From Carassius auratus (lineage: Eukaryota > Chordata > Actinopteri > Cypriniformes > Cyprinidae), in assembly GCF_003368295.1 (NCBI RefSeq), contig NC_039258.1, positions 27,148,075 through 27,212,074 of the forward strand: a stretch of 64,000 nucleotides of DNA, in the 5' to 3' direction. Positions 54,106 through 64,000 of this stretch are shown here, piece by piece. A program made the translations under genes and the position numbers. A model generated the notes under the pieces. The model saw only the letters and a program-made list of their open reading frames with translations. It was not told the DNA's origin and did no database searches. How positions within the stretch are numbered: the stretch's first letter is position 1; every line of letters starts with the position of its first letter.

Positions 54106-54873
54106 GGTGCCTTGAAGAGAAATAAAAAAAAATTATCTGTGCAAGTGTGATCAGTTTTGTTGACAAGACATTAACAGTGTAGGTTGTAATTTTTCTTCAT
54201 TAATAAAGAGCCACATATGTAAGTAAAGCATGTGTGTGTTTCTATATAATTTGTTTAAAATCATTTTATTTAAATAATTTACATATATACAATTTTACAT
54301 TTAGATTACATATTTGAGATTACTAATGTAGCATTACAGTGTTTACATCTTAGATAAACTGCATGGTTTAAAGACACAGTACATTTGTGATCATTTTCAA
54401 TCTGTTAATTCAATCGCCACAGTGAATACAGAAGCAAGCCTACTTCATTCATATTACCTAGAAGTCTTCGGTGAGCATTTGAAAATTCCTTCTGCTCAGC
54501 AATGCAACTATTAGTCTATGATCATGTCCGGTTTATTAACTGCTCTATGAGAGTCTATTATGACAAACCACGACTGTATACTGCGTGATGGAAACTGCCG
54601 TCAGGGTTAAAACTGTTTTGTCATGACTGACTATAGAGATCGCTAAGACATGTGACCAACTGAGTGGCAACGTCATCAGAACGCAAAGAAATATGGGTAT
54701 GTTTGGCCCGTTTAAATGGGCTGGCATAGCAGGCTAGTGTTCTGTCATGAAAATAATGAAAAATTAGTGTGAAAAACAGAATATAATCCTACAAAACGCA
54801 GCGGCTAAAGAAAACATTGTCGGACCATACCGCCTAAAACTAAATCCTAATTTAAAGATGAGAAAATAAAGAG
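54106..54873. promoter_or_regulatory. Upstream region of the zinc-finger gene
   Basis: It contains a CRE-like ACGTCATCAG near 54670 and a short block that is less AT-rich (54560-54740), a plausible promoter with a non-coding first exon. No TATA box or other exon can be fixed. The right end runs into the exon fragment on the plus strand. Confidence 0.3.
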
Positions 54874-55229
<356 letters not shown>

Positions 55230-55329
55230 GTATGCTAATGTTTTAAGCACCACGCTCGCTCTCTCATCTATCTGCATGCAGTCAGAATTCAACAAACCAG
55301 CGTGTGTGAGTGTGTATACACTTTACTGT

Positions 55330-55497
55330 ATATTGACATAGAAAACAGCTGTTTTAAATTGGAATAATATTTATACAATATTACAGTTTTGTTTGTATTT
55401 TTAATCAAATAAATGCAGCCTTGGTGAGCAGAAGATACTTCTTTTAAAACATTAAAAATCTTACTCACCCCAAACTTTTGAACGGTAGTGTATACTG
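55330..55497 (+). repeat. Dispersed repeat family A, 3' part
   Basis: It contains GAAAACAGCTGTTTTAAATT, AAATGCAGCCTTGGTGAGCA, GAAGATACTTCTTTTAAAAC and the family end ACCCCAAACTTTTGAACGGT. It is the best-preserved 3' end of the family here and lies just downstream of the last exon of the first THAP gene. Confidence 0.75.
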
Positions 55498-55507
55498 TAT
55501 TCTTTTA

Positions 55508-56272
55508 CTATTTACCTGGGTATAAAGGTGCTCCATTATCCAAATCAGCCTCAGGACCAGTGTAGTTAGTGCCTAGCGATGGGTGTTCCTGTTGTTGTGG
55601 TGACCTCATCGCTATTCTCCTATACCGCTTTAACCGGTCTGTGTTCTTAGCTGTGACCTCATTATGGCCGAGGTACAGAGAAGGGGCCCAGTCAGGATCA
55701 GACTCCAACATTTCATAGGCAGGTCTGCCTGCAAACACAGTCACCAAATAAATTGCTATTTAGCCTAAATGTACAACATTTAAAACTGAGCTCATTTTAA
55801 AAATAGCTCATTTTCTGGCTATTTAATGCTAGTTAACAATTAATATTGCCTAACGTCAAATCTAATGGTCTGGTTAAGTCAAACAAAACCTCTATTTTAA
55901 AGAAACAAAAACATGGCAAAACAATACATTTGAATTAATCGATAAAACCAGAAAAATTACCCAGCCCCAGTTTGGGTTCGTTTGTATATTTGCCCACAAC
56001 ATAACATTTACAGAGAGTAATTGTAACTTGCCTTTGTGAAAATGCTTTGAACAAACCATCATGTGTGGTGGAGTGTTATCGAAGGTAATCTTGGGCCTAT
56101 TTACTGCTTCTATCCATGCCATTCGTCGCCTTTTTGTCACCTCTGAAACACGGCTTGTAGTTTTATTTTTCCACGCAGGAAAACGATAAAAGGATACTCC
56201 GTTCTTAAGCTTTATGCCAGTCCTATCGTGAGAACGACTATTGCAGTTTATAACACAGCAGGTAGACGGCAT
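55508..56272 (-). CDS. THAP-domain protein, gene 1
   Basis: Exon 1 (56272-56032) starts MPSTCCVINCNSRSHDRTG and continues through a THAP zinc-binding domain: C-x4-C, then RRRMAWIEAVNR, TFDNTPPHMMVCSKHFHKG with the C-x2-H pair and the conserved HF. Exon 2 (55728 to the TAG at 55508) continues RPAYEMLESDPDWAPSLYLG and then a basic KRYRRIAMR. The intron begins GC, not GT (AAAG|GCAAGT), and ends TTTGCAG; phase 1 on both sides and the unbroken HF-x-x-G-x-P THAP motif support it. As modelled the protein is about 153 residues, but a weak donor at 55516 (CCAG|GTAAAT) may lead to further exons not found here. THAP proteins bind DNA; many fish copies descend from or are linked to transposons. Partner and role unknown. 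Confidence 0.7.
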
Positions 56273-56400
56273 CTTGAACACTGCGTTCTTCCCTCCATGC
56301 AAAGCAGTCTGGCGCGTTATGAATGTTTGTGCCGCTGATTCCCAAAATGCTTTGCGTTCACCAGTGGGAAAACGTCATGATGACGACACATTAGCAAGCT

Positions 56401-56477
56401 AACAAAGCTCAACTCAAGTTGCATGAGCATACAGAAGCAGCTATGGCGATAAGGTGAGCCACTGTCCACCCGATACT
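56401..56477 (+). other. Duplicated start-exon unit, copy A (ATG-GCG-ATA-AG|GT)
   Basis: The stretch CAAAGCTCAACTCAAGTTGC, ATGAGCATACAGAAGCAGC, TATGGCGATAAGGTGAGCC, ACTGTCCACCCGATACT is almost repeated at 57559-57629. Here it contains an ATG (56443) and, 11 bases on, a strong donor AAG|GTGAGC. It may be the first coding exon of a plus-strand gene divergent from THAP gene 1, whose start codon is 170 bases away. No downstream exon of such a gene lies to its right in this window. Confidence 0.5.
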
Positions 56478-56849
56478 TCCGGTATAAAATACTTGACTAG
56501 AATGAAGAGGGTGCCATCAGCAGGACCGGGGCGGTACTGCGGTCGACCACCAAATTGTTAGTTTTTGCTGTCAGCAGAGGGATCCAGCGTTTCCCTCCTT
56601 CAGGAGGTACTGAAACGGCGTTCCTGTAGCCATGCAGCCGCCGTGCTTTTGAAGGTGCCTTAGCCCATCTTATGCGTGTATTAAGATGGTTGTATGTAAC
56701 GTTATCCGTGTGTTAATCTATAACAGAACACGACGAGTAATACAAATGTGTGTGTGTGTGTGTGTATGCATGTGAGAGACACATATATCAACAGTCGAAC
56801 TTATGCTGCAAAACTTTAGCTAACCAGAAAAATATCAATATATACTTAC

Positions 56850-57225
56850 CATCCGATTGCGTGTCACTTTTGTTTCTGTCGAGTTTACGTCTCTTTTGCT
56901 GGGGAGGTCGATCGTATCCCAACCAAAGTTCCGGGAAAGGGTTTTCCTCTGTGGGCTTTTTATCATTGAAGTGATAAGAACAAACAAACAGTCTTTTGGG
57001 CGGATTCTTCAACTTCAAAGCCGCGAGCCACTTCCGAGATTCAACATCTGTTTTTGGTTTCTCATACAACGCATACGGGGGAGCACATCCACATTGGCGC
57101 CTTGTAGATGGTTGATGGTCGAAACATTCTCCTTCCGACCAAACATTCAGCAGTCGCCACGAGTTGTTGCAACCGCGAACAGCACAATATGTCCCGGAGC
57201 CGTGTCGGCGTGTAACACCATCCAT
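56850..57225 (-). CDS. THAP-domain protein, gene 2, first exon
   Basis: The ATG at 57225 opens MDGVTRRHGSGTYCAVRGCN. A THAP domain follows: C-x4-C near residue 14, ESRKWLAALKLKNPPKRLFV, then CSYHFNDKKPTEENPFPELW, which carries the C-x2-H, HF and terminal P-x-P-x-L/W positions. A lysine/arginine-rich stretch (PPQQKRRKLDRNKS) follows and looks like a nuclear-localisation signal. The exon ends GATG|GTAAGT (56850, phase 1) after 125 codons. No second exon could be identified; reading through the donor reaches a stop at 56788. The insert between the first cysteines and the WLAAL helix is longer than usual. It is not a simple copy of THAP gene 1; the two sequences are clearly diverged. Confidence 0.65.
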
Positions 57226-57530
57226 AGTTTACTTTTTCTGCACGCTAACCAAAAACAGTAAAAGACGCTAACTCGCTAACCGGAAGTTCTTGGCAGACAC
57301 AACCGGAAGTCTTCTTCTTCTTTCGTTTTTTGGCGCATTGCATTCTCAGTGCATACCGCCACCTACCTTTGCTGTTATGCAGTCATGATTTCTTATGATC
57401 AGTTTTTCCTTTTTCTTTTTTCATTCTCACTTGCCTCTCCTTCACATATTAATCCTTATATATATATAATTAATTGATGCTCCATCTCCAACCGGAAGTC
57501 GTTGGCAGAGTGAAAGGATAATGGCGGCCC
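57226..57530. promoter_or_regulatory. Putative divergent promoter with repeated ETS-type motifs
   Basis: Three ACCGGAAGT motifs (core CCGGAAGT, the ETS/GABPA type) occur at 57279, 57302 and 57491. The first two begin a 23-base tandem pair, AACCGGAAGTTCTTGGCAGA and AACCGGAAGTCGTTGGCAGA, the second now split by a 177-bp insertion. There is no TATA box. A small AATGGCGGCC start context (57521) is the first ATG on the plus side. The arrangement suits a TATA-less promoter for THAP gene 2, perhaps acting in both directions. Confidence 0.5.
57312..57488 (-). mobile_element. Small retroposon-like insertion with 12-bp target-site duplication
   Basis: An exact direct repeat CAACCGGAAGTC flanks the segment at 57300-57311 and 57489-57500. 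The segment starts TTCTTCTTTCGTTTTTTGGC and contains GTGCATACCGCCACCTACC. Read on the minus strand it ends in an A-rich GAAGAAGAA-type tail, as many SINE or LINE 3' ends do. I remember the motif GTGCATACCGCCACCTAC near (CTT)n as a widely dispersed fish repeat. Removing it rejoins the second copy of the 23-base ETS repeat. Confidence 0.75.
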
Positions 57531-57558
57531 GCCTATTTCACTCAGGAAACTCATCTAC

Positions 57559-57629
57559 AACAAAGCTCAAATCAAGTTGCATGAGCATACAGAAGCAGCA
57601 ATAAGGTGAGCCACTGTCCATCCGATACT
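57559..57629 (+). other. Duplicated start-exon unit, copy B, start codon lost
   Basis: It matches copy A at 56401-56477 closely (CAAGTTGCATGAGCATACAG, then AAGCAGC, then AATAAGGTGAGCCACTGTCC). The bases TATGGCG of copy A are missing, so the start codon is gone while the donor AAG|GTGAGC remains. An upstream ATG at 57521 reads into a TAA at the junction. Just after CCGATACT the sequence departs from copy A and becomes LINE. Confidence 0.65.
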
Positions 57630-58862
57630 ATAGAATTCTTAAAAAGCCCCGACAGCATCTGGAACGCTTTTCCATCATATCTGTTCAATACTCTTGGTGG
57701 CATACATTTTCTACTGAAATGTAATTTTTCTATTGATAAAATTCCCTTGAAATTAGCTGACTTCCACAAACAAGCCCTTCTATCTTGGATATTGATATAT
57801 AAATACAATTTTAGTCCACATAGATACTTTATTTGGAATAATAAAGAAATTATTTATAAAAAGAAGTCTCTGTTTTGTCAGCCATGGTTTGATAGAGGAA
57901 TTCTGTTGGTAGGACAGTTATTGAACAAAGATGGTTTGCTCATGTCATATTAAGAATTCTTTCAGAACTTTAACTTCCCATTGACACCAAAAGAATACGC
58001 AGTTGTATTTGATGCAATCCCTAAGGTTCACTTCAAATTCTAAAACGCATATCACTTACAGATATTAGTGCTGAATTTAATAGAATTTTTATTGGAGATA
58101 CAGACATTACAAAGAAAGCATACACAAATAAATATATTAGAAATCAAATTTCATGCTCGGTTCCACCTGCTGCAAAGTTTTTTTGGTATTCAACCATGGG
58201 TGATTTAAATTGGGAAAAGGCAAATACTATTATTTATAAATATTGTATTAATAATAAAATAAAAGAAGTTTCATTAAAAATTTTACATCAAATTTATCCT
58301 GTTAAAGATACGCTAAGAAGATTTAAAATAAACATAGAAGAGTCTTGTGTCTTTTGCCAATCAAATAGGGAGACTATTTTTCATTTATTTTATCACTGTA
58401 TGTACACAAAAAAATTTTGGTCTGATTTGGAAGAATTTATAATCACAAAATTGAATGTAAACATCAGAATCAATATTTTTGATGTCATGTTATACTTTTA
58501 TTTATGTGGTTTGTCCAAAAATTTAATTTTTGTTATTCAACTGTTTATTATCTTCGGAAAATACCATATTCACAAATGTAAATGGTCTAATTCACAACCT
58601 AGCTTTAATGTATTTCATCTGGACTTTAAAACATATTACAAAACAATAGAAAACATGCAAAATATGAAGGCTACAAGAACATTTCATCTCCTGAAGGAAC
58701 TGAATATATTTTAATTTTCCCCTTCTATAAATTAATGTTATTATCCTCTGGTCTGTACATTTCTTTTTTTGTTGTGCAGGTTGCACAGTATTTGTAGTGT
58801 TCTCTGTACCTATTGTCCTGTGCATTGTTCATAATAAAATTAAAAAAAAAAAAAAAAAAAAA
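57630..58862 (+). mobile_element. 5'-truncated L1-like LINE
   Basis: The element starts mid-way through ORF2 with SPDSIWNAFPSYLFNTLGGI, matching SIWNFISNYIFSQFGGLEFL of the neighbouring full-length LINE. It runs to the C-terminal zinc-knuckle-like CVFCQSNRETIFHLFYHC and ends RTFHLLKELNIF plus TAA. Stops and frameshifts (for example TCATATTAA at about 57945-57953 and another break near 58030) make it inactive. A 3' UTR, an AATAAA at 58833-58838 and a poly(A) tail follow. It is a different subfamily from the next LINE. It inserted in the intron after start-exon copy B. Confidence 0.88.
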
Positions 58863-59007
58863 GAAACAAAGAAAATGGAGGAGCTGCCAAGATGGCCGCG
58901 TGAAATGACGCGTTTACCGAGCTCTTCATCACGAAAGTTAAATAAGTAAGCCCAATTAGTTTAAAATTCTATTCCATCTTTTATAGTGATCTTTATATCA
59001 CTTGGGA

Positions 59008-59871
59008 ATGGCTGAAAGGAAAAGAAATCGAAATCTGAATGCTGTGTTGAACGAGATGTCTGCTGATAAAGTGCTACTTAACAGTGATCACGATTACAGT
59101 CAGTGTTGTACTGAAGGAAGAGATTTGGAAATGATGATATTGGATGAGAAGGAATTCCCAGCATTACCGGTAACCCCGAGTGAACCTGCGGCGAAAAACA
59201 AAACTACTAAATCCGTTAAGGATTCTGATTCTGACATCATTGGCACGTTGTCTCGACTTATCAACGAAAGATCTGATAGCATCGAAAAATTGGTGAGCGG
59301 CAACACAGAGAGAATTGATGAGCTGAACAAAAAGATTGACATTGCTTTTGCCGATATCAAAGAGATCGAAGTCAAGATATGTAAAGTGGAGAGCCGTGTG
59401 TTAGAACTGGAACAGCCCGTCAAAATACTTGAACGGAGGATGGATGAGTTTGAATCATATTCGAGACGGTGGAACTTGAGATTGTACGGTGTCCCGGAGA
59501 ATAAGGATGAAAACGTGCGTTTGCAGACCATAAAGATATGTCAATCCATCTTGCCAGAAGAGTCATCGCGGCTGTCCGAAGTAATTGATATCGCACATCG
59601 GCTGGGTCAAAAAAGCACAACCGATTCCCGTCCACGGCCTATCATCCTTCAGTTCACTTCACGTATGCTGAGAAATGAAGTGTGGAAGCGAGCTAAGACC
59701 TCTACATATCTCAAATCTAATGGATTTCTCTTCAAGGAGGACTTCTCTAAAGGTGATCGAGAGAGGCGCTCCAAGCTCTGGCCGTTCGTGAAGGCGCGGG
59801 ATGCGGGGAAAACGGCTTTCTTCGCCGGAGCTCGAGCATTTATTCAGGGAGAAGGTGAAATCAAGTTATGA
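59008..59871 (+). CDS. LINE ORF1 protein (L1-type RNA-binding chaperone)
   Basis: An open frame of 287 codons, MAERKRNRNLN to GEGEIKL and TGA. After an acidic N-terminal part (about residues 1-75) comes a predicted coiled coil (about 75-150) with heptad-like ERIDELNKKIDIAFADIKEI and SRVLELEQPVKILERRMDEF. Then comes the L1 ORF1 RRM signature SYSRRWNLRLYGVPENKDEN and a C-terminal domain with IDIAHRLGQKS, PRPIILQFTSRMLRNEVWKR and FLFKEDFSKGDRERRSKLWP. L1 ORF1p trimerises through the coiled coil and binds the element RNA. The frame is intact here although ORF2 is not. The start is taken at 59008; no ATG precedes it in frame nearby. Confidence 0.9.
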   Translation: MAERKRNRNLNAVLNEMSADKVLLNSDHDYSQCCTEGRDLEMMILDEKEFPALPVTPSEPAAKNKTTKSVKDSDSDIIGTLSRLINERSDSIEKLVSGNTERIDELNKKIDIAFADIKEIEVKICKVESRVLELEQPVKILERRMDEFESYSRRWNLRLYGVPENKDENVRLQTIKICQSILPEESSRLSEVIDIAHRLGQKSTTDSRPRPIILQFTSRMLRNEVWKRAKTSTYLKSNGFLFKEDFSKGDRERRSKLWPFVKARDAGKTAFFAGARAFIQGEGEIKL

Positions 59872-60171
59872 ATCTCTCTGGATGTTGCTATTTTTCTTTT
59901 CCAGAGCAGGTGCTCGTTCTCTGGGTTTTTTCCTCATTTTGTTTTTTCTTTCGTATTTAGTGATTTAGATTCCAGACTGTTCAAACTGTTACTGCAGTTT
60001 TAAGCTGCTGGTTGCATCTTTTTGAGTTTACAACACGATCTATCCAAAGAACTTGTGTGGGCTCGAACTTTACTGTTTCACGTGATGTGGCTCGGGCAAA
60101 CTATACGTGCATCGTTCTCGTTTACACTTTACACTCTAATCTGTTCCATATTTTTTGTGTTATTTTGTTAT

Positions 60172-63100
60172 ATGTCGTTGTCTGTAGTTTCACTTAATAC
60201 TAGGGGATTAAGAGAAAATGTTAAAAGGAAAGCTTTATTTTTATTCGCAAAACAGTTCAAAACTGATTTTGTTTTCTTTCAAGAAACACATTCTGTAGGT
60301 AATGATGTGAAATTCTGGAGGTCGCAATGGAATAATGACTTATGGTTTGCTCATGGCTCTGAGAGGTCTGCAGGGGTCGCTACGTTAAAGAACACTTTTT
60401 CTGGAAATGTTCTGGAGGTTTTTTCAGATCACTTTGGGCACTTTCTTTGTTTACTTTTAAGTTGGAATAATTCAGTATTTATTTTGGTTAACATTTATGG
60501 ATATAACCTTAACACTGAAAACACTAAACTTTTTGAATCTTTAGAGGAAAGAATTCTACTCTGGTTTCGTAAACACCCACAGGCATTTTTATTGATTGGT
60601 GGGGATTTTAATATTACTATAAATGACTTGGTTGATAGATGGCCCCCAAAGCAGCCATGTTCGTCCAGTGTTACTTTGAAGACTTTTATGCAAAAATATA
60701 ATCTGATTGATGCATGGAGGGAATTATATCCTAATAAGTGCTCTTACACTTGGAGTAACAAAAACGGCACAAGGCAGTCCCGCATAGATTTCTTTTTGGT
60801 TTCTAGGAGCATTTTAATAGAGAATATGTCAGTAAACATAATAATTACTCCCTTAACAGATCACAAGGCAATTTCTATAAATATTAGATCTTCTTCTTTT
60901 CTAACTCCATGCTGTACTTCTTTTTGGAAGATGAATATTTCTCATCTAAGGCATGAGGCAGTTAAATCGGAACTTACAAAATTAATTTCCTTTCACTGGG
61001 ATCTGGCACAAAAGGAAGGTTCTTTCAGTAGGTATTGGGAACTAAATATTTAAGGTCTTATGGGAGTTTTCTTTCTAAGCTTAACAGAATTTTGGAGGAA
61101 CAAGTTGTTTCTGATATTACCTGTCTTTCTATGGTTTCGCCTGATAGACTTTTACCTGAGGAAAAAATTAAACTAAGTGATTTACAGAATAAATTGGATG
61201 AGATATACAAACGTAAAACAGAGGGTGCATTTGTCAGGTCTAGAATTAAATGGTTAGAACAGGGGGAACAAAACTCCTCCTACTTCTTTAACCTTGAAAG
61301 ACAGCGAGGTAAACGTAATACAATTCACCACCTTAATATTAATGGTACTGTTACTAATGACCCAAAAGCTATCTCTCTTTTTTGCTATAATTTTTATGCC
61401 AATCTTTATAGATCTAACTATTGTTCTGATTCTGCTACGTCTCTTCTTAACTCTCTTAAAAATACTAATACAATTAGTGATCTGGAGAAAGAATGCTGTG
61501 ATAAAAATCTGGTTTTAGATGAAGTAATAGATGCTATCAAACTTCTTAAATGTAACAAATCACCTGGCTGTGATGGCATTGCATCAGAATTTTATAAACA
61601 ATTCTCAGATATTCTTGCCCCTTTTCTTTTAAATGTCTTTACTGAGAGTATCAAAAATCATGAACTCCCTCCTAGTCTATCTCAAGGAATAATAAACCTC
61701 ATACCTAAACCAAAAAAAGACTTACTTCTGATTGAAAACTGGCGCCCAATAAGTTTATTAAATAACGATTATAAAATTCTGGCTATTATACTGTCTAAAA
61801 GAATTAAAAATGTTTTAAATTCTATAATAGATGAGACGCAATCTGGTTTTCTTAACAATAGACACATTTCAAATAATATACGTTTAGTTCTTGATATTAT
61901 AGAGATTACTCTAATATGATTAGTGATGATAGCTTTCTTCTATTTCTGGATTTCTACAAAGCGTTCGACACACTGGAACATCATTTTATTTTTCAGTGTC
62001 TTGAAAAGTTTGGCTTTGGAACATTTTTTTGTAGTGCCATTAAAACTTTATATATGAATGGTAGTAGTTCAGTTATTTTAAAAAATGGAAGAACTCGTCG
62101 TTTTGAATTACTGAGGGGCATTCGGCAGGGATGTCCTATTTCCCCCTACCTATTTTCCTATTTTCTTCTTGCTGCTCAGATTCTTTGTTCTCATATAAAA
62201 GCCAGCAGTTTAAAAGGGGTGACTATTGCTGAAAGACAGGTCATTATCAGCCAGCTCGCTGACGACACAACCCTTTTTCTTAAAGATGAAAGTCAGATTT
62301 CACTTGCAATAAATATTATTGATTCATTCTCTAAAGCCTCAGGTTTATACTTAAATATTAAGAAATGTGAACTTTTTGCTATTAAAGACTGTAATGAATC
62401 ATCTGTCCAGAATATCCCAGTAAAAGAAAGAATTTGTTATCTAGGTGTTTTAATTACTAAGGATCCAAAAGAAAGATGTAATCTTAATTACCAACCTCTT
62501 ATTGATAAAACAGAGAAAAGATTTAACCAATGGCTACAAAGGGACCTGTCCTTAAAAGGTAGGGTACTTCTCACAAAAGCTGAAGGTCTTTCAAGGCTTA
62601 TTTATGTTGCTCAGTCTGTTCCTATGGACCCAAAATTAGGTACTCGTGTTGACAAGCTCCTCTTTAATTTTGTATGGAAGCGATCAATACACTATATAAG
62701 GAAATCTGTTGTGATGAACACATATGATAAAGGGGGTCTTAATTTTTTGGATTTCTGTACTTTAAGTTACACCCTCAAGATTAATTGGCTTAAACAATTT
62801 AGAAAGAAGCCAGGATCTATATGGAACTTCATTTCCAATTATATTTTCTCTCAGTTTGGTGGCCTTGAATTTCTTCTAATGTGTAACTATAAAATCGATA
62901 AACTACCAGCTGCATTATCTGATTTTCATAGGCAAGTTCTCTTGGCTTGGTCACTAATATTCAAGCACAACTTTTCACCTCATAGATCTTTCATTTGGAA
63001 TAACTGTAATGTTTTATACAAGAATAAGTCCATATTTTTTCAGAGTTGGTTTGATAAAAACATACTGTTGATCAGTCAGTTGATGAACTCTCAAGGGTTG

Positions 63101-63901
63101 TTATTGTCATATAAAGAGTTTTTAGATTACTTTCAATTTCCTGTTTCTCCAAGAGAATTTTCCATAGTTATGGACTCTATACCATCAGGTGTTATTGCTT
63201 TACTGAGAGGTACTCACTCTCTGTCTCAGGTCTCTCTTAATTTGGTTGATACCTTTATTGGTAGATTATGTTTTGCCGCTCCATGCAAAAATAATAATAG
63301 GATAATTCGTTCAATATTTCAGCAGAATATTGTTACTCTACCAGCTGTAACTGCGTATTGGAATAATGCAATGGGTGATATTTGCTGGAAGAAAGTGTGG
63401 TTGCTTCCTCATACGTATCTACTAACTAACAAAATAAAGGAGATTTCCTACAAAATAATTCATAAGTTCTATCCAGCAAAGCATTATATGAAAAAATTCA
63501 AAAGTGATATTTCCTCTAACTGCTCTTTTTGTGATGACTCTGTTGAAACTGTTGTTCATCTATTTTGGTACTGTTCATTTACAAAGAAATTTTGGCAAGA
63601 AGTTTTAAGCTTCATTAGGAGTAACATTTATAATGAATGTACTCTTTTCTGGAAGAATGTTGTATTGGGTTTTTTTGAGTATGAACAGTCTAAAAGGAAA
63701 CAGTTTTATGTGATAAATCTGATTTTGCTTCTTGCAAAATTCCACATCCACAGATGCAAATATTCAAATTCAAGACCTCTTTTTCTTGTCTTTATAAAAG
63801 AATTTGAGCAATATCTTTTATTAATCCAGTTATCAAAAAACAAAAAAGCTTCTAAAACCTTATCTGTCTGTAACTCCTTTCCTATTTTTAATGCTATGTA
63901 A
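60172..63901 (+). pseudogene. LINE ORF2 (endonuclease-reverse transcriptase), two frameshifts
   Basis: From the ATG at 60172 (MSLSVVSLNTRGLRENV) comes an APE-type endonuclease with SLNTRG, FFQETHS, LIGGDFNITI, QSRIDFFLVS and TDHKAI. The frame breaks near 61040 (ending WELNI-stop) and resumes one frame over at KYLRSYGSFLSKLN. The reverse transcriptase follows: CNKSPGCDGIASEFYK, LIPKPKKDLLLIENWRPISL, then a second break near 61905 and FLDFYKAFDTLEH, GIRQGCPISPYLFSYF and the catalytic QLADDTTLFLKD. The C-terminus has the zinc-knuckle-like CSFCDDSVETVVHLFWYC. The catalytic box has QLADD rather than the usual YADD; the aspartates are kept. The stop is TAA at 63899-63901. Both shifts are small indels, so this copy cannot move by itself. 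Confidence 0.92.
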
Positions 63902-64000
63902 ACCTCGATTTTACTATATTTTTTGTTTGTATTGTTTTAATCCCCCTGCTGTTTTATTTGTATAATTTATTTTTTGTTATTATTGTTCATTTTTATGTTG

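Larger units (their letters stand above)
58876..64000 (+). mobile_element. Near full-length L1-like LINE, running off the window
   Basis: It begins TGGAGGAGCTGCCAAGATGG, with the YY1-type CAAGATGGCC core close to the 5' end, then a short 5' UTR, ORF1 (59008-59871), a 300-base spacer and ORF2 (60172-63901) followed by the start of a 3' UTR. Order and domain content (coiled-coil RRM ORF1; APE-type endonuclease, reverse transcriptase and C-terminal CCHC-like knuckle in ORF2) are those of the L1 clade. It starts directly in the A-rich tail of the preceding LINE. Its 3' end and any target-site duplication lie beyond the window. Confidence 0.92.

Overview
This window is vertebrate nuclear DNA, almost certainly from a ray-finned fish and most likely a cyprinid close to zebrafish. 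The reasons are short GT-AG exons of teleost-type orthologues, very AT-rich introns full of (TA)n arrays, many decayed DNA transposons, and L1-type and other LINEs. I rebuilt gene models by hand from splice sites and reading-frame phase. No database search was possible.

Layout. 0-0.4 kb: first two coding exons of tbc1d31 (minus). 2.4-5.4 kb: a five-exon minus-strand gene for a roughly 224-residue protein with an N-terminal CARD and two RHIM-like motifs; I recognise no orthologue, and it is the most interesting item here. It is divergent from prelid3a (6.1-8.8 kb, plus), which converges on fbxo32/atrogin-1 (12.2-16.9 kb, minus). 17-32 kb: gene-poor, with a hAT transposon (8-bp target-site duplication, internal nested element) and a decayed klhl38 pseudogene, placed where human KLHL38 neighbours FBXO32. 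32.5-33.3 kb: single-exon lratd2/fam84b. 33-44 kb: intergenic. 43.9-48.1 kb: the immune signalling adaptors tyrobp (DAP12) and hcst (DAP10), in tandem on the minus strand. 49.6-54.1 kb: a three-exon gene for a protein of about 1,000 residues with many C2H2 zinc fingers. 54.8-57.6 kb: a rearranged cluster with two THAP-domain genes or exons (minus), duplicated first-exon/promoter units (plus) and a broken exon fragment (plus). 57.6-64 kb: a 5'-truncated L1-like LINE, followed in its poly(A) tail by a nearly full-length L1-like LINE with ORF1 open and ORF2 twice frameshifted.

How the parts relate. The host genes form two conserved-looking groups: tbc1d31, fbxo32, klhl38 and lratd2, which recall human 8q24, and hcst and tyrobp, which recall human 19q13. 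Two immune loci are present: the DAP10/DAP12 pair, which couples receptors to PI3K/GRB2 and to ITAM kinases, and the CARD/RHIM-like candidate, which by domain content could join a CARD platform to an amyloid-type death or NF-kB signalling assembly. That function is an inference. The right end shows layered events: duplication of a THAP-associated divergent unit, a small retroposon insertion in an ETS-motif promoter, and LINE-into-LINE insertion.
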